This document shows, one piece after another, positions 18,768-26,983 of a stretch of DNA of 64,000 nt (position 1 is the first letter of the stretch; every line of letters starts with the position of its first letter). The stretch spans positions 164,347-228,346 of the forward strand of contig CAKULD010000005.1 in NCBI GenBank assembly GCA_934667065.1. The letters run 5' to 3'. A model generated the notes under the pieces. It searched no databases. It had not been told where the DNA came from and was given only the letters and a program-made list of their open reading frames with translations. The stretch is from an uncultured Collinsella sp. (GTDB taxonomy: Bacteria; Actinomycetota; Coriobacteriia; Coriobacteriales; Coriobacteriaceae). The position numbers and the translations under genes are program-made.

Positions 18768-20864
18768 TTACTTTTTGCGGGCAAGCTCACCGATGTTAGC
18801 GATGCCGGAAAAAACGGCCTCGAAGCGGTTGAGCAGCTTAAGGCGATTATCGCGGAGCTGCTCGTCCTTGTCCATGACCATGACCTCGTCGAAGAAACGG
18901 TCGATGGGCGCGCGCAGGGCTGCCAGGGCGGCAAACGCTGCCGGGTAATCCTCGGCGGCGAGCGCGGCATCAACAGCGGTCTGAGCGCCCTCGGAGGCAT
19001 CGGCGAGTGCAAGCTCGACCTCGCCCATCAGGCTGCGGTCGTACTCCGCGCCCAGCTCGGGCTTGGAGATGTGCGCGGCACGGGCATAGGCGGTAGCCAG
19101 GTTGTCGAAAGTCTCGGCGTCGTTCTTGCGGGCCTCGTCGAGGGCGGCACAGCGAGCAAAGAAGACAGACGGGGCGATGATGTGCACCGCGGAGACGGCG
19201 GCAACGGTATCGGCCGGGATCTTCTCGTCGCGGGCCATGCTCACCAGACGGCCGTGGAAGAAGTCGCGAACCTGCTGTGCGACCTCGGCGGCGTCAAAGG
19301 CAATGCCCTGCTCGCTATAGAGCTGGAGAGCAAAGTCGATGAGCGACGTGGGGTCGATCGGCAGACGATCGCGCAGGATGTTGATGATGCCGATGGCGGC
19401 GCGGCGCAGCGCGTAGGGGTCCGAAGAGCCGGTCGGGGGCTCGCCGATGGCAAAGATACCGGCGATGGTATCGAGCTTATCGGCGCAGGCCACGATGCAG
19501 CCAGCGGTGCCCTCGGGCAGCTCGTCGCCGGCAAAGCGGGGACGATAGTGATCGCGGATAGCGTGGGCAACCTCGTCGTTCTCCCCCATCGCGGTGGCGT
19601 AGTAACCGCCCATCACGCCCTGCTGGCTCGTGAACTCGACGACGGCGTTGGACACCAGGTCGGCCTTGCACAGGTGCGCGGCGCGGCCGGCATCGGCGGC
19701 CAGGTGAGCACCGAGATGGGACTCGCGGGCAATGGCAAGCGCGAGCTGCTCGATGCGCTCGGACTTGGCGAGCACGCTGCCGAGCTTCTCCTGGAAGGCG
19801 ACCTTGGCCAGACGCTCACGGAACTCGTCGAGGGAGATCTTCAGATCCTCCTCGTAGAAGAACTTGGCGTCGTCCAGGCGGGCGCGCACGACGCGCTCGT
19901 TACCATCGATCACGCGCTCGGCGTTCTCGGGCTTGCTGTTCGAGACGATCACGAACTCACGCGTCAGCTTGCCCTCACCGTCATAGATCGGGAAGTAGCG
20001 CTGGTTGGTGAGCATGGACTCGCAAATGATCTCGTGCGGAACCTTGAGGAACTCTTCATCGAAGGTGCCGACGAGCACCGTCGGCCACTCGCAGAGGTTG
20101 ATGACCTCCTCGAAGACCTTCTTGGGCGTATCAACGTGGCAGCCAGGACGGGCGGCCTCGACCTCGGCGATACCGGCGAGGATGGCCTCGCGACGGCGCT
20201 CGGCGGAAAGCACGCCGGCGTCCTCGAGCACCTGCTCGTAGACGGCGGGGCTGGCGACCACATGGTCACCGGGGCCCAGGACGCGATGACCGCGCGTGGT
20301 GTTGCCGCTCGTCACGTCGGCAAACGACACAGGCACGACGTCCTCGCCCAGAAGGCAGCAGATCCAGCGGACCGGACGAACGAACGTGGCGTGCTCGTGA
20401 CCCCAGCGCTGAGAGCGGTAGTTGGGCCACTGCAGGCCGGCGATGGTCTTCTCGCACAGGGCCGTCAGGATCGGGGTGGCCGGGGCGGAAGGAATGTTCT
20501 TCTCGGCAAAGACGTATTCGCGACCGTCGGTGTCCTCACGACGGACCAGGTCCTCGGCAGCCACACCGCACTTGCGGGCAAAGCCCTGGGCGGCCTTGGT
20601 GGCGTTGCCGTCGGCATCGAAGGCGATGTTGGCCGCGGGGCCGCGCTTGACCTCGTGAACCTCATCGGTCGCAGTGGCGACATCGGCAACGAGCGCGGCA
20701 AGACGACGCGGGCTCGAGATCACGCGGACCTCGCCGTGGGCCAGACCGGCCTCGTCGAGACCCTTGGCGATCATGGTGCCAAGCTGCTTGACGGCATTGT
20801 TCAGCGGTGCAGAGGGCATTTCCTCCGTACCGATCTCAAACAGGAAATCCTTAGCGTCTGCCAT
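18768..20864 (-). CDS. glyS: Glycyl-tRNA synthetase beta subunit
   Basis: GlyS is the tRNA-recognition subunit of the alpha2beta2 bacterial glycyl-tRNA synthetase. The 698-residue protein has the family's typical length. It begins DFLFEIGTEEMPSAP, has RWICCLLGEDVVP and HRVLGPG, then the GGYYATAMGE and DPYALRRAAIGI motifs, and ends with a helical DALR-type anticodon-binding region (about 590-690). The ATG is 4 bases past the glyQ stop, with GAGGTGG in the end of glyQ as binding site, so the subunits are translated together. Confidence 0.96.
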   Translation of the reverse strand: MADAKDFLFEIGTEEMPSAPLNNAVKQLGTMIAKGLDEAGLAHGEVRVISSPRRLAALVADVATATDEVHEVKRGPAANIAFDADGNATKAAQGFARKCGVAAEDLVRREDTDGREYVFAEKNIPSAPATPILTALCEKTIAGLQWPNYRSQRWGHEHATFVRPVRWICCLLGEDVVPVSFADVTSGNTTRGHRVLGPGDHVVASPAVYEQVLEDAGVLSAERRREAILAGIAEVEAARPGCHVDTPKKVFEEVINLCEWPTVLVGTFDEEFLKVPHEIICESMLTNQRYFPIYDGEGKLTREFVIVSNSKPENAERVIDGNERVVRARLDDAKFFYEEDLKISLDEFRERLAKVAFQEKLGSVLAKSERIEQLALAIARESHLGAHLAADAGRAAHLCKADLVSNAVVEFTSQQGVMGGYYATAMGENDEVAHAIRDHYRPRFAGDELPEGTAGCIVACADKLDTIAGIFAIGEPPTGSSDPYALRRAAIGIINILRDRLPIDPTSLIDFALQLYSEQGIAFDAAEVAQQVRDFFHGRLVSMARDEKIPADTVAAVSAVHIIAPSVFFARCAALDEARKNDAETFDNLATAYARAAHISKPELGAEYDRSLMGEVELALADASEGAQTAVDAALAAEDYPAAFAALAALRAPIDRFFDEVMVMDKDEQLRDNRLKLLNRFEAVFSGIANIGELARKK

Positions 20865-20867
20865 GGC

Positions 20868-21779
20868 TTACGCCACCTCGCCTTCCTGGTCGGCATTCTC
20901 GTTGATTCCGGCGACCTCGGCCATGTAGGCCTCGCAGCACGCCTTGGCGACAGCGCGGACGCGCAGGATGTAGTTGGCGCGCTCGACTGCGGACAGTGCA
21001 CCGCGGGCATCGAGCAGGTTGAAGGCATGGCTGCACTTCATAACGCAGTCGTATGCCGGCAGCGGCAGCTTGCGCTCCAGGCAGGAGTGGCACTCGGCCT
21101 CGTAGTCGTCAAACTTCTGACGCATCATCTCGACGTTGGCGACCTCAAAGTTGTAGGCGCTGAACTCGCGCTCGTTCTCCAGGAACACGTCGCCGTAGGT
21201 CATGGGCGTGCCGTCGGGCAGATAGCTCCACACCAAGTCGTAGACGGAGTTAACGCCCTGGGCGTACATGGCGATACGCTCCAGACCGTAGGTGATCTCG
21301 ACGGGCACGGGGTCGACCTCGATGCCGCCTACCTGCTGGAAGTACGTGAACTGCGTGACCTCCATGCCGTTGAGCCAGACCTCCCAGCCAAGGCCCCAGG
21401 CGCCGAGCGTCGGGCTCTCCCAGTCGTCCTCGACAAAGCGGACGTCATGGTCGTTGGGGTCCAGGCCAATGGCGGCCAGCGAACCCAGGTAGAGCTCCTG
21501 GGCATTGACCGGCGAGGGCTTGATGAGCACCTGGAACTGATAGTAGTGCTGCATGCGGTTGGGGTTCTCGCCGTAGCGGCCGTCGGCGGGACGGCGGCAG
21601 GGCTGCGCATAGCAGGTGCGCCACTCGGCGGGACCGAGCGAGCGCAGCGTGGTCGCGGTATGGAAGGTACCGGCACCGACCTCGGAGTCATAGGGCTGCA
21701 TAATGACGCAGCCCTGCTCGCCCCAGTACTGCTGGAGGCGCAGGATGATGTCTTGGAAGGAAAGCGATGAAGCGTTCAT
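20868..21779 (-). CDS. glyQ: Glycyl-tRNA synthetase alpha subunit
   Basis: GlyQ is the catalytic subunit that activates glycine and charges tRNA-Gly with GlyS. The 303-residue protein has [18 protein letters not shown] at the start, then [34 protein letters not shown] and YFQQVGGI. These are diagnostic of the class II alpha subunit. Only 54 bases separate it from lepB, so there is no room for a T-box leader. TATAGT at about 21826-21821 could be a -10 box but no good -35 was found, and readthrough from the rpsP operon is equally likely. Confidence 0.96.
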   Translation of the reverse strand: MNASSLSFQDIILRLQQYWGEQGCVIMQPYDSEVGAGTFHTATTLRSLGPAEWRTCYAQPCRRPADGRYGENPNRMQHYYQFQVLIKPSPVNAQELYLGSLAAIGLDPNDHDVRFVEDDWESPTLGAWGLGWEVWLNGMEVTQFTYFQQVGGIEVDPVPVEITYGLERIAMYAQGVNSVYDLVWSYLPDGTPMTYGDVFLENEREFSAYNFEVANVEMMRQKFDDYEAECHSCLERKLPLPAYDCVMKCSHAFNLLDARGALSAVERANYILRVRAVAKACCEAYMAEVAGINENADQEGEVA

Positions 21780-21833
21780 GCCTCTAATATCCCCTCGTCG
21801 AAACGATTACACGGTTAGGTACTATAGCGGTTT

Positions 21834-22397
21834 TTAGTCGATAGCGCCGATACGGTTGAGCGGCCAGTAGCGCATAAGCGCCACGGCGATCAAGTCGGAG
21901 CGGTCGACCGGGCCAAAGTAGCGGGAGTCAGCAGAGTTCTCGCGGTTGTCGCCCATTACCCACACACAGTCGTCAGGGACGGTGTAGGGATAGCTCACCT
22001 GGGCGGCGGGCGCCTGGACCGAAAGCGGCCAGCTCATGCCGGTCGTATAGTCCTCATCGAGCGCCTGGCCGTCAACGACGACCTTGCCGTCCTGCAGGTC
22101 GACCGTCTGTCCGGCCGTGGCGATGACGCGCTTTACCAGCACGTCATGCTCGGACGTAGCATCGGGGTTGTGGAACACCACAATGTCACCCTGTTTGACG
22201 GGCTGTCCGAGCTCGAGCGTCACCTTCTGCGCCAGAATCTGATCGCCGATCTCGATCGTGGACTCCATGGAGCCAGTGGGCACCACGAAGGGCTCGACCA
22301 CAAACGTACGAATCACGAAGGTGGCGGCGAGCGCAATCGCGACAATCACAATCCACTCAAAGGCGCCCCTCAGGGCAGAATGCTGCGATGGAACCAT
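21834..22397 (-). CDS. lepB: Signal peptidase I
   Basis: LepB removes signal peptides from exported proteins at the outer face of the membrane. The 187-residue protein has one N-terminal membrane helix (about 11-30), the catalytic Ser in PTGSMESTI (about 43), the general-base Lys in VLVKRVIATAGQ, and box E GDNRENSADSRYFG. A single helix and small size are typical of Gram-positive-type enzymes. The ATG at 22397 follows the trmD stop with GAGGAG 6-7 bases upstream; the longer frame upstream lies within trmD. The trmD-lepB adjacency recalls the rplS-lepB-rnhB clusters of other bacteria. Confidence 0.95.
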   Translation of the reverse strand: MVPSQHSALRGAFEWIVIVAIALAATFVIRTFVVEPFVVPTGSMESTIEIGDQILAQKVTLELGQPVKQGDIVVFHNPDATSEHDVLVKRVIATAGQTVDLQDGKVVVDGQALDEDYTTGMSWPLSVQAPAAQVSYPYTVPDDCVWVMGDNRENSADSRYFGPVDRSDLIAVALMRYWPLNRIGAID

Positions 22398-22399
22398 TC

Positions 22400-23158
22400 T
22401 CACTCCTCGCTCTGCGAATACGAAGCGTCCAGGATCTCCTGCGCATACGCGCGCTCTTCGGGCGTGAGGCGAGCCGTCTCGATAAGATCGGGACGCCAAC
22501 GACAGGTGCGCTCGATGGCGTTTTTGCGGCGCCAGTCATCGACCTTGGCGTGGTCGCCGCTTACGAGCACCGGAGGCACGCCCTCGCCGTTGAACTCGGC
22601 GGGGCGGGTGTACTGCGCGTACTCGAGCAGGCCGCCGTCCTCGGCAGTCGAGAAGGACTCATCGACATTGCTCATCTCGTCGCCCAGGGCGCCGGGAATG
22701 AGCCGTACGACGGCATCGGCCACGACCATAGCGGGCAGCTCGCCGCCCGTAAGCACGTAGTCACCGATCGACAGGCGCTCGTCGGCATACGCATACGCGC
22801 GCTCGTCGACGCCCTCGTAACGGCTGCACACAAACAATAGGCGCTCGCTTTTGAGCAGGCGCTCGGCCACATGCTGCGTAAAGGGCTCGCCGCAGGGGGT
22901 AAAGAACACCACGGTGGGCTTGGGGCCCTCGGCACTAATGGCCTCGATGGCCTCGGCGATGGGCTCAACCTTCATGAGCATGCCCTGTCCGCCGCCGTAC
23001 GGCTCGTCATCGACAGTGCGATGGCGGTCGTGCGTCCAGTCGCGCAGGTTGTACGCCTTAAAATCAAAAAGGCCGGCCTTGCGGGCGCGGCCCAAGATCG
23101 ATGTGGACATGACGGGCTCAAACATCTCGGGAAAGACCGAAAGGGTCTCAATCAGCAT
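22400..23158 (-). CDS. trmD: tRNA (guanine-N1-)-methyltransferase
   Basis: TrmD methylates G37 next to the anticodon with SAM and prevents frameshifting. The 252-residue protein belongs to the SPOUT class. It has DEPYGGGQGMLMKVEP near residue 55, the knotted SAM site with LSIGDYVLTGGELPAMVV, and the RPAEFNGEGVPPVLVSGDH segment. GGGAGG lies 5 bases before the ATG. It is 10 bases from rimM and 2 bases from lepB, in the conserved rpsP-khpA-rimM-trmD order. Confidence 0.97.
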   Translation of the reverse strand: MLIETLSVFPEMFEPVMSTSILGRARKAGLFDFKAYNLRDWTHDRHRTVDDEPYGGGQGMLMKVEPIAEAIEAISAEGPKPTVVFFTPCGEPFTQHVAERLLKSERLLFVCSRYEGVDERAYAYADERLSIGDYVLTGGELPAMVVADAVVRLIPGALGDEMSNVDESFSTAEDGGLLEYAQYTRPAEFNGEGVPPVLVSGDHAKVDDWRRKNAIERTCRWRPDLIETARLTPEERAYAQEILDASYSQSEE

Positions 23159-23168
23159 GTTGTCCTCC

Positions 23169-23690
23169 CTACTTGACCATATCGATCAAGCCGTCCATAA
23201 CCTGGACGGAAATTGTTCCTGTGTCGGGAAGATCGAGCACAACCTGCTCGATCACGGGGATCAGCACCTCGCCGTACCGATCGCCCTCGACAACCCAAAC
23301 ATCGTTGGCGGGCGTCGACATGATCTCGGCAATCGTTCCGAGCGAACCGAAGCGCTCATCGACCACCTCGCGACCCATCAGGTCGGTATAGGCGGCGTCG
23401 AGCGAATCGAGCTCAAAGTCGTCACGGTCAGCCAGCACGTAGCATCCGGTGATGCCCTCGGCGGCCGTCAAATCGTCTATGCCCTCAAACGAGACCAAAT
23501 CGCCATCGCCCGTATCGGTGACGGACACGACCGTGCAAAAACGGTCGCGCTTGAGCGCCGGCGGTGTCAAGGCGACACGCATACCCGGCTCCAATACAGA
23601 AGGAAGCCCCCGCAGCGGCTGCGCGAGGACCTCCCCCTTCCTTCCGTGCGGCTTAACCACACGGGCGATGTTTTTGTACTGGGACCTCAA
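23169..23690 (-). CDS. rimM: 16S rRNA processing factor RimM
   Basis: RimM binds S19 and helps mature the 30S head. The 173-residue protein has the N-terminal RimM barrel starting NIARVVKPHGRKGEVLAQPL, and a C-terminal PRC-barrel with TDLMGREVVDERFGSLGTI and VLIPVIEQVVLDLP. The start is read as TTG at 23690, 4 bases past the khpA stop; the purine site AGGACC is close, so coupling with khpA is likely. A later start would cut into the conserved barrel. Confidence 0.94.
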   Translation of the reverse strand: MRSQYKNIARVVKPHGRKGEVLAQPLRGLPSVLEPGMRVALTPPALKRDRFCTVVSVTDTGDGDLVSFEGIDDLTAAEGITGCYVLADRDDFELDSLDAAYTDLMGREVVDERFGSLGTIAEIMSTPANDVWVVEGDRYGEVLIPVIEQVVLDLPDTGTISVQVMDGLIDMVK

Positions 23691-23694
23691 GGTC

Positions 23695-23979
23695 CTAGCC
23701 CAGAACCTCTACCTCGACAGCAGTGTCGAGGCGAGCGGCCAGTGCACGGGCGAGCGTGCGAATGGCCTTGATGGTACGGCCACGACGGCCGATGACCTTA
23801 GCGACGTCATCCTCGGCAACCGAAACCTCAATCGTGGAGGCGTCGTCACCATCGATGACCTCAAGGCTCACGGAATCCGGGTCGTCGACGATCTGAACAA
23901 CGAGATATTCGACGAGATCGGCGATGCGATCTGAGAGCATTGCCTCACCCTCGAGCTGTGCAGCGTCAACCTCAGGCAC
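23695..23979 (-). CDS. khpA: KH-domain RNA-binding protein KhpA
   Basis: KhpA (YlqC, KH type II) forms a complex with KhpB/Jag and binds many RNAs, with roles in cell elongation and division in streptococci. The 94-residue protein has LVEYLVVQIVDDPDSV and the KH core VAEDDVAKVIGRRGRTIKAI, including the GxxG loop GRRG. About 15 extra N-terminal residues precede the usual start; the GTG at 23979 is supported by AGGAG 6 bases upstream. It lies between rpsP and rimM, its standard position. Confidence 0.93.
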   Translation of the reverse strand: MPEVDAAQLEGEAMLSDRIADLVEYLVVQIVDDPDSVSLEVIDGDDASTIEVSVAEDDVAKVIGRRGRTIKAIRTLARALAARLDTAVEVEVLG

Positions 23980-23982
23980 GAT

Positions 23983-24324
23983 TTACTCCTCGGCGCCCTC
24001 AGCGGCCTCAGCGGCAGCCTTAGCGGCCTCGGCCTCTTTGGCGAGCTGCTTCTTGGACTTCTTGACGACGGTCTCGGTCTTCTCGCCCTCGTTGGCGGCC
24101 TTGACCAGAGCGGCGACAGCGTCGGTGAGCTGAGCGCCCTTGGACTGCCAGTCGGCGATCTTCTCGAGGTCGAGGTTGATGGTCTTGGGGGCGGTCATCG
24201 GGTTGTAGCGGCCAACCTCCTCGATGATACGACCGTCACGCGGGGCGCGGGAATCGGCGACGACGACACGGTAGTACGGACGCTTCTTAGCGCCGTGACG
24301 AGCAAGGCGAATCTTGACTGCCAA
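23983..24324 (-). CDS. rpsP: 30S ribosomal protein S16
   Basis: S16 is an early-binding 30S assembly protein. The first about 80 residues are the family core: [40 protein letters not shown]. An Ala/Lys/Glu-rich tail of about 30 residues follows, common in Actinobacteria. I start it at TTG 24324 because GGAGGAG lies 6 bases upstream and the sequence then reads LAVKIRL; the 12 codons before it overlap the binding site. It is the first gene of the rpsP-khpA-rimM-trmD-lepB run, with a promoter about 130 bases upstream. Confidence 0.96.
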   Translation of the reverse strand: MAVKIRLARHGAKKRPYYRVVVADSRAPRDGRIIEEVGRYNPMTAPKTINLDLEKIADWQSKGAQLTDAVAALVKAANEGEKTETVVKKSKKQLAKEAEAAKAAAEAAEGAEE

Positions 24325-24453
24325 AGGAAACTCCTCCAACCAAGCAGCTTTAGGCTGCAACTACAAACAAACAGTTGAACATAATACGCCATCGACGCGG
24401 GCAGGTGAAGTCCGTGAGACCAACTTCTTCGGTGTAGTCGAGGGCAAATCCAT

Positions 24454-24481
24454 ATCTTAGACAAGAATTCGCGATTTGCAA
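24454..24481 (-). promoter_or_regulatory. Promoter of the rpsP operon
   Basis: On the minus strand TTGCAA (24481-24476) and TAAGAT (24459-24454) are separated by 16 bases. It lies in the 201-base divergent region shared with dinB and would give an rpsP leader of about 120 bases. Confidence 0.65.
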
Positions 24482-24513
24482 GCACATCCACGCACCCCAC
24501 ATGAGCTGCGCGG

Positions 24514-24519
24514 TATACT
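24514..24519 (+). promoter_or_regulatory. -10 box for dinB placed for a leaderless mRNA
   Basis: TATACT ends 6 bases before the dinB ATG (24526), so transcription would begin at or within a base or two of the start codon. No ribosome binding sequence precedes the ATG, and the -35 region is weak. Confidence 0.5.
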
Positions 24520-24525
24520 CATGAC

Positions 24526-25779
24526 ATGGAAAGACGCGAACATACATACGGTTATGAGGATGCTGCGGGCGTCACGCCGCCGCCCTGGACGGGTCCGGCG
24601 GTAGGCCTGATGGACCTCGATGCGTTTTTTGCGAGCGTGGAGATGCTCGACCATCCCGAGTGGCGCGGCAAACCGCTCATCGTGGGCGGCGATGCCGATT
24701 CGCGTGGCGTCGTGTCCACCTGTTCGTATGAGGCGCGCCGCTTTGGCGTGCATTCCGCTATGGCCTCGGCCGAGGCGCGGCGCCTGTGTCCGCAGGCCAT
24801 TTGGACGCACGGGCATTTTGATCGCTACCGCGAGGTCAGCGCGCAGGTCATGGCAATTCTCGCCGATGAGACGCCGCGCGTGGAGCGCGTGTCCATCGAT
24901 GAGGCCTTTATCGACATTACGCCGGGGCGTTTTGCGCCCGAGGACCCGCTGTTTGTCGCGCGGCGCATTAGCGACCGCGTGGCGGCGCTGGGAGTGACCT
25001 GCTCCATTGGCGTCGGCTGCAATAAGACGGTGGCCAAAATTGCCAGCGAACGCGACAAGCCATTTGGCCTAACTATCGTGCGTCCCGGGACCGAGCAGCG
25101 CTTCTTGGCCGCGCTACCGGTGTCTGCCATGAGCGGTATTGGGCGCTCGGCCGAGGAGCGGCTGCGCCGCATGCGCATCTATACACTCGGCGAGCTGTCG
25201 CGCGCACGCGAATCCACCTTGGCCTCGATTTTTGGCGTCAACGGCGAGCGTATGCGCCAACGTGCGCTGGGTCTCGAGATTTCCGAGGTCACAAGCCTGG
25301 ATGAGGAGCGCGAGGTCAAATCGGTGAGCAATGAGCGCACCTTCGCCAAGGATTTGACTGAGCGCGAAGACATTGAGGCGGCGATCGCGCTGCTGGGCGA
25401 GTCGGTCGGTCGCCGTCTGCGCCGGCAGGGGCTTACGGGCGGCACCGTGACGCTCAAGCTCAAGTATTCGTATGGCAGCGGTCGCACGGCACAGCGCAGG
25501 CTTCCCCACCCCACCGATGACGAGAATATCTTTGTGGCCGTAGCGCTCGAGCTGCTCGACAACATCTGGCAGGAAGGCATGCACGTGCGCTTGGCCGGCA
25601 TCGGCATGAGCGACTTCAACCACCAGGGCGGCATCCAGACCGACCTGTTCTGCGAAGTCGATGACCGCGGCGCCCAGTCGAGCAACCGCCGCGGCCTCTC
25701 CGTCGCCATCGATGCCGTCCGAGACAAATTCGGCGACACTGCCCTATCCTTCGGCCGCCAATCCCGCTTCAACGATTAA
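24526..25779 (+). CDS. dinB: DNA polymerase IV
   Basis: DinB is a Y-family translesion polymerase without proofreading. The 417-residue protein has the catalytic aspartate in LMDLDAFFASVE near residue 28, SIDEAFIDIT with the second acidic pair near 123, and a thumb helix-hairpin-helix AMSGIGRSAEERLRRM. The little-finger domain covers about 255-370. QTDLF near residue 380 matches a beta-clamp-binding motif. It is the only plus-strand gene among minus-strand operons in this half of the window and is convergent with rsfS. It has no recognisable Shine-Dalgarno site, which fits a leaderless transcript. No LexA-type operator was recognised. Confidence 0.95.
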   Translation: MERREHTYGYEDAAGVTPPPWTGPAVGLMDLDAFFASVEMLDHPEWRGKPLIVGGDADSRGVVSTCSYEARRFGVHSAMASAEARRLCPQAIWTHGHFDRYREVSAQVMAILADETPRVERVSIDEAFIDITPGRFAPEDPLFVARRISDRVAALGVTCSIGVGCNKTVAKIASERDKPFGLTIVRPGTEQRFLAALPVSAMSGIGRSAEERLRRMRIYTLGELSRARESTLASIFGVNGERMRQRALGLEISEVTSLDEEREVKSVSNERTFAKDLTEREDIEAAIALLGESVGRRLRRQGLTGGTVTLKLKYSYGSGRTAQRRLPHPTDDENIFVAVALELLDNIWQEGMHVRLAGIGMSDFNHQGGIQTDLFCEVDDRGAQSSNRRGLSVAIDAVRDKFGDTALSFGRQSRFND

Positions 25780-25787
25780 CTACTTTT

Positions 25788-25833
25788 TGGCAAAAAGAAA
25801 GCCGGGCAGCTGCAGATGCTGCAACTGCCCGGC
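25788..25833 (-). terminator. Terminator of the mreB-rsfS run
   Basis: GCCGGGCAG (25801-25809) pairs with CTGCCCGGC (25825-25833), with a nested TGCAG/CTGCA stem. On the minus strand it is followed by a T-rich tract (complement of 25793-25800). It sits between the convergent ends of rsfS and dinB and may also slow dinB transcripts, though no T-run follows on the plus strand. Confidence 0.75.
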
Positions 25834-25844
25834 GAAATGCGCGA

Positions 25845-25879
25845 GGGTAGCTAAAAGAGCCCCGTCCCAAATTAACTAC
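25845..25879. repeat. One-armed copy of the 51.5 kb inverted-repeat element
   Basis: GGGTAGCTAAAAGAGCCCCG and the following bases match one arm of the element at 51556-51598 at 31 of 35 positions, in the same orientation. The copy overlaps the last base of the rsfS stop codon. No clear second arm is present here. Confidence 0.7.
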
Positions 25880-26334
25880 TAGAGGAGGTCGAGGGGGAGT
25901 TGGGGGGCGTCGCCCCAGAGCTTTTCTAGGCGGTAGAAGTCGCGGGCTTCGGGGGTGAAGACGTGGACGACGACCGAGCCGTAGTCCATGAGCATCCAGG
26001 TCTTCTGCTCGCGGCCCTCGATGGAAAACGGGTGCTCGCCGCAAGCCTCGGCGACCTTCTCTTCGATCTCGTCAACGATCGAATCGACCTGACGGTTATT
26101 GGTACCGGTGGCGAGCACAAAGTAGTCGCACACGTCGGAAAGCTCAGTCAGGTCGAGCACCTGAACGTCCTCACCCTTCTTGTCGTAGGCGGCCTGCGCG
26201 GCGGCGCGGGCGACGTCCTCGGCGGCGACTCCGCTCGCGGACAGCGAGGCGGCGGTACGGTCGGACGTGGCGGCGAAGCTCTTGTGCTCCACACCTTCAA
26301 GAATCTGCTCGTCAGTCATGGTCTCGTCGGCCAT
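25879..26334 (-). CDS. rsfS: Ribosomal silencing factor RsfS
   Basis: RsfS (DUF143) binds L14 and blocks subunit joining when nutrients are low. The 151-residue protein has the family core from about residue 48: AAQAAYDKKGEDVQVLDL, CDYFVLATGTNNRQVDSI, and WMLMDYGSVVVHVF, ending at FYRLEKLWGDAP. About 40 N-terminal residues, acidic then Ala/Ser-rich, are extra compared with the usual 105-120 residue protein. The ATG at 26334 has AAAGAGG 5-6 bases upstream. It closes the obgE-nadD-yqeK-rsfS order common in Gram-positive bacteria. Confidence 0.93.
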   Translation of the reverse strand: MADETMTDEQILEGVEHKSFAATSDRTAASLSASGVAAEDVARAAAQAAYDKKGEDVQVLDLTELSDVCDYFVLATGTNNRQVDSIVDEIEEKVAEACGEHPFSIEGREQKTWMLMDYGSVVVHVFTPEARDFYRLEKLWGDAPQLPLDLL

Positions 26335-26362
26335 GGAATACCTCTTTCTAGACACACCCGAG

Positions 26363-26983
26363 CTAGCGCAGCTGGGCGTAATGGTTGTAAATCGTAATAG
26401 CCGTGGGATAAAGATAGCGCCCGGACTGGATCACGTAGACCAGACCCTGCGCAAAACAGGAGAAGAACAACTCGTCAAGCGTCGACTCCCCTACCATCTT
26501 GCGCAGCGCGTGGGCATAATCACCATGGCGGTTGGGTTCGATGGCATCGGCCACAAAGACCACCATATCGAGCGGCGTCATGTCGCAGGCACCCACGGTG
26601 TGACGGTCGACAGCCTGGAAAACGGCCGGCGACAGCTCGGGGAAAAGCTGCGGAAGCTCATAGGCGGCAACAGGGCCATGCAAAAGCGGCGTCGCGGCGG
26701 AAGGAGAGCCGGCAACCTTGATGCCATAGTGAAGCGCGCGGGCCACGAGCTCGTCGTCGGAGAGAACCTTATCCCAGTCGTGAATCAGGCCGGCGGCGGC
26801 GGCATCAAAGCGGTCAACGCCGTAGACCTCAGCCAGATGAAGTGCGGTCTCGGCAACACCCAGCGAATGCACATAGCGCTTGCGCTTATCTTTCATACGA
26901 ACATCGAGCAGCTCTTGAATGCGCTTGAGCAGCGCGCGCTCATCGCCCTCAAACTGATCCTCTACCGACAACGTAGCCCCCAT
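26363..26983 (-). CDS. yqeK: HD-domain hydrolase YqeK (Ap4A hydrolase family)
   Basis: YqeK-type HD proteins hydrolyse diadenosine tetraphosphate symmetrically to ADP. The 206-residue protein has the HD metal site: His in YVHSLGVAETALHLAEVYG, HD in GLIHDWDKVLS, a later His in LLHGPVAAYEL, and Asp in VFVADAIEPNR. The family's helical N-terminus precedes it. The ATG overlaps the nadD stop by one base (TGATG); a GTG one codon earlier is possible. The nadD-yqeK pairing links it to nucleotide metabolism as in Bacillus. Confidence 0.9.
   Translation of the reverse strand: MGATLSVEDQFEGDERALLKRIQELLDVRMKDKRKRYVHSLGVAETALHLAEVYGVDRFDAAAAGLIHDWDKVLSDDELVARALHYGIKVAGSPSAATPLLHGPVAAYELPQLFPELSPAVFQAVDRHTVGACDMTPLDMVVFVADAIEPNRHGDYAHALRKMVGESTLDELFFSCFAQGLVYVIQSGRYLYPTAITIYNHYAQLR

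Noticed and set aside
18516..21770. Open frame of 1084 codons on the plus strand opposite glyS, glyQ and ppsR
   Set aside because: It is antisense to three well-recognised genes, has no binding site, and its His/Gly/Val/Leu-heavy composition is what the opposite strand of GC-rich genes yields.
21780..21833. T-box or other riboswitch upstream of glyQ
   Set aside because: Only 54 bases separate glyQ from lepB, too short for a T-box, and no specifier or T-box sequence is visible.
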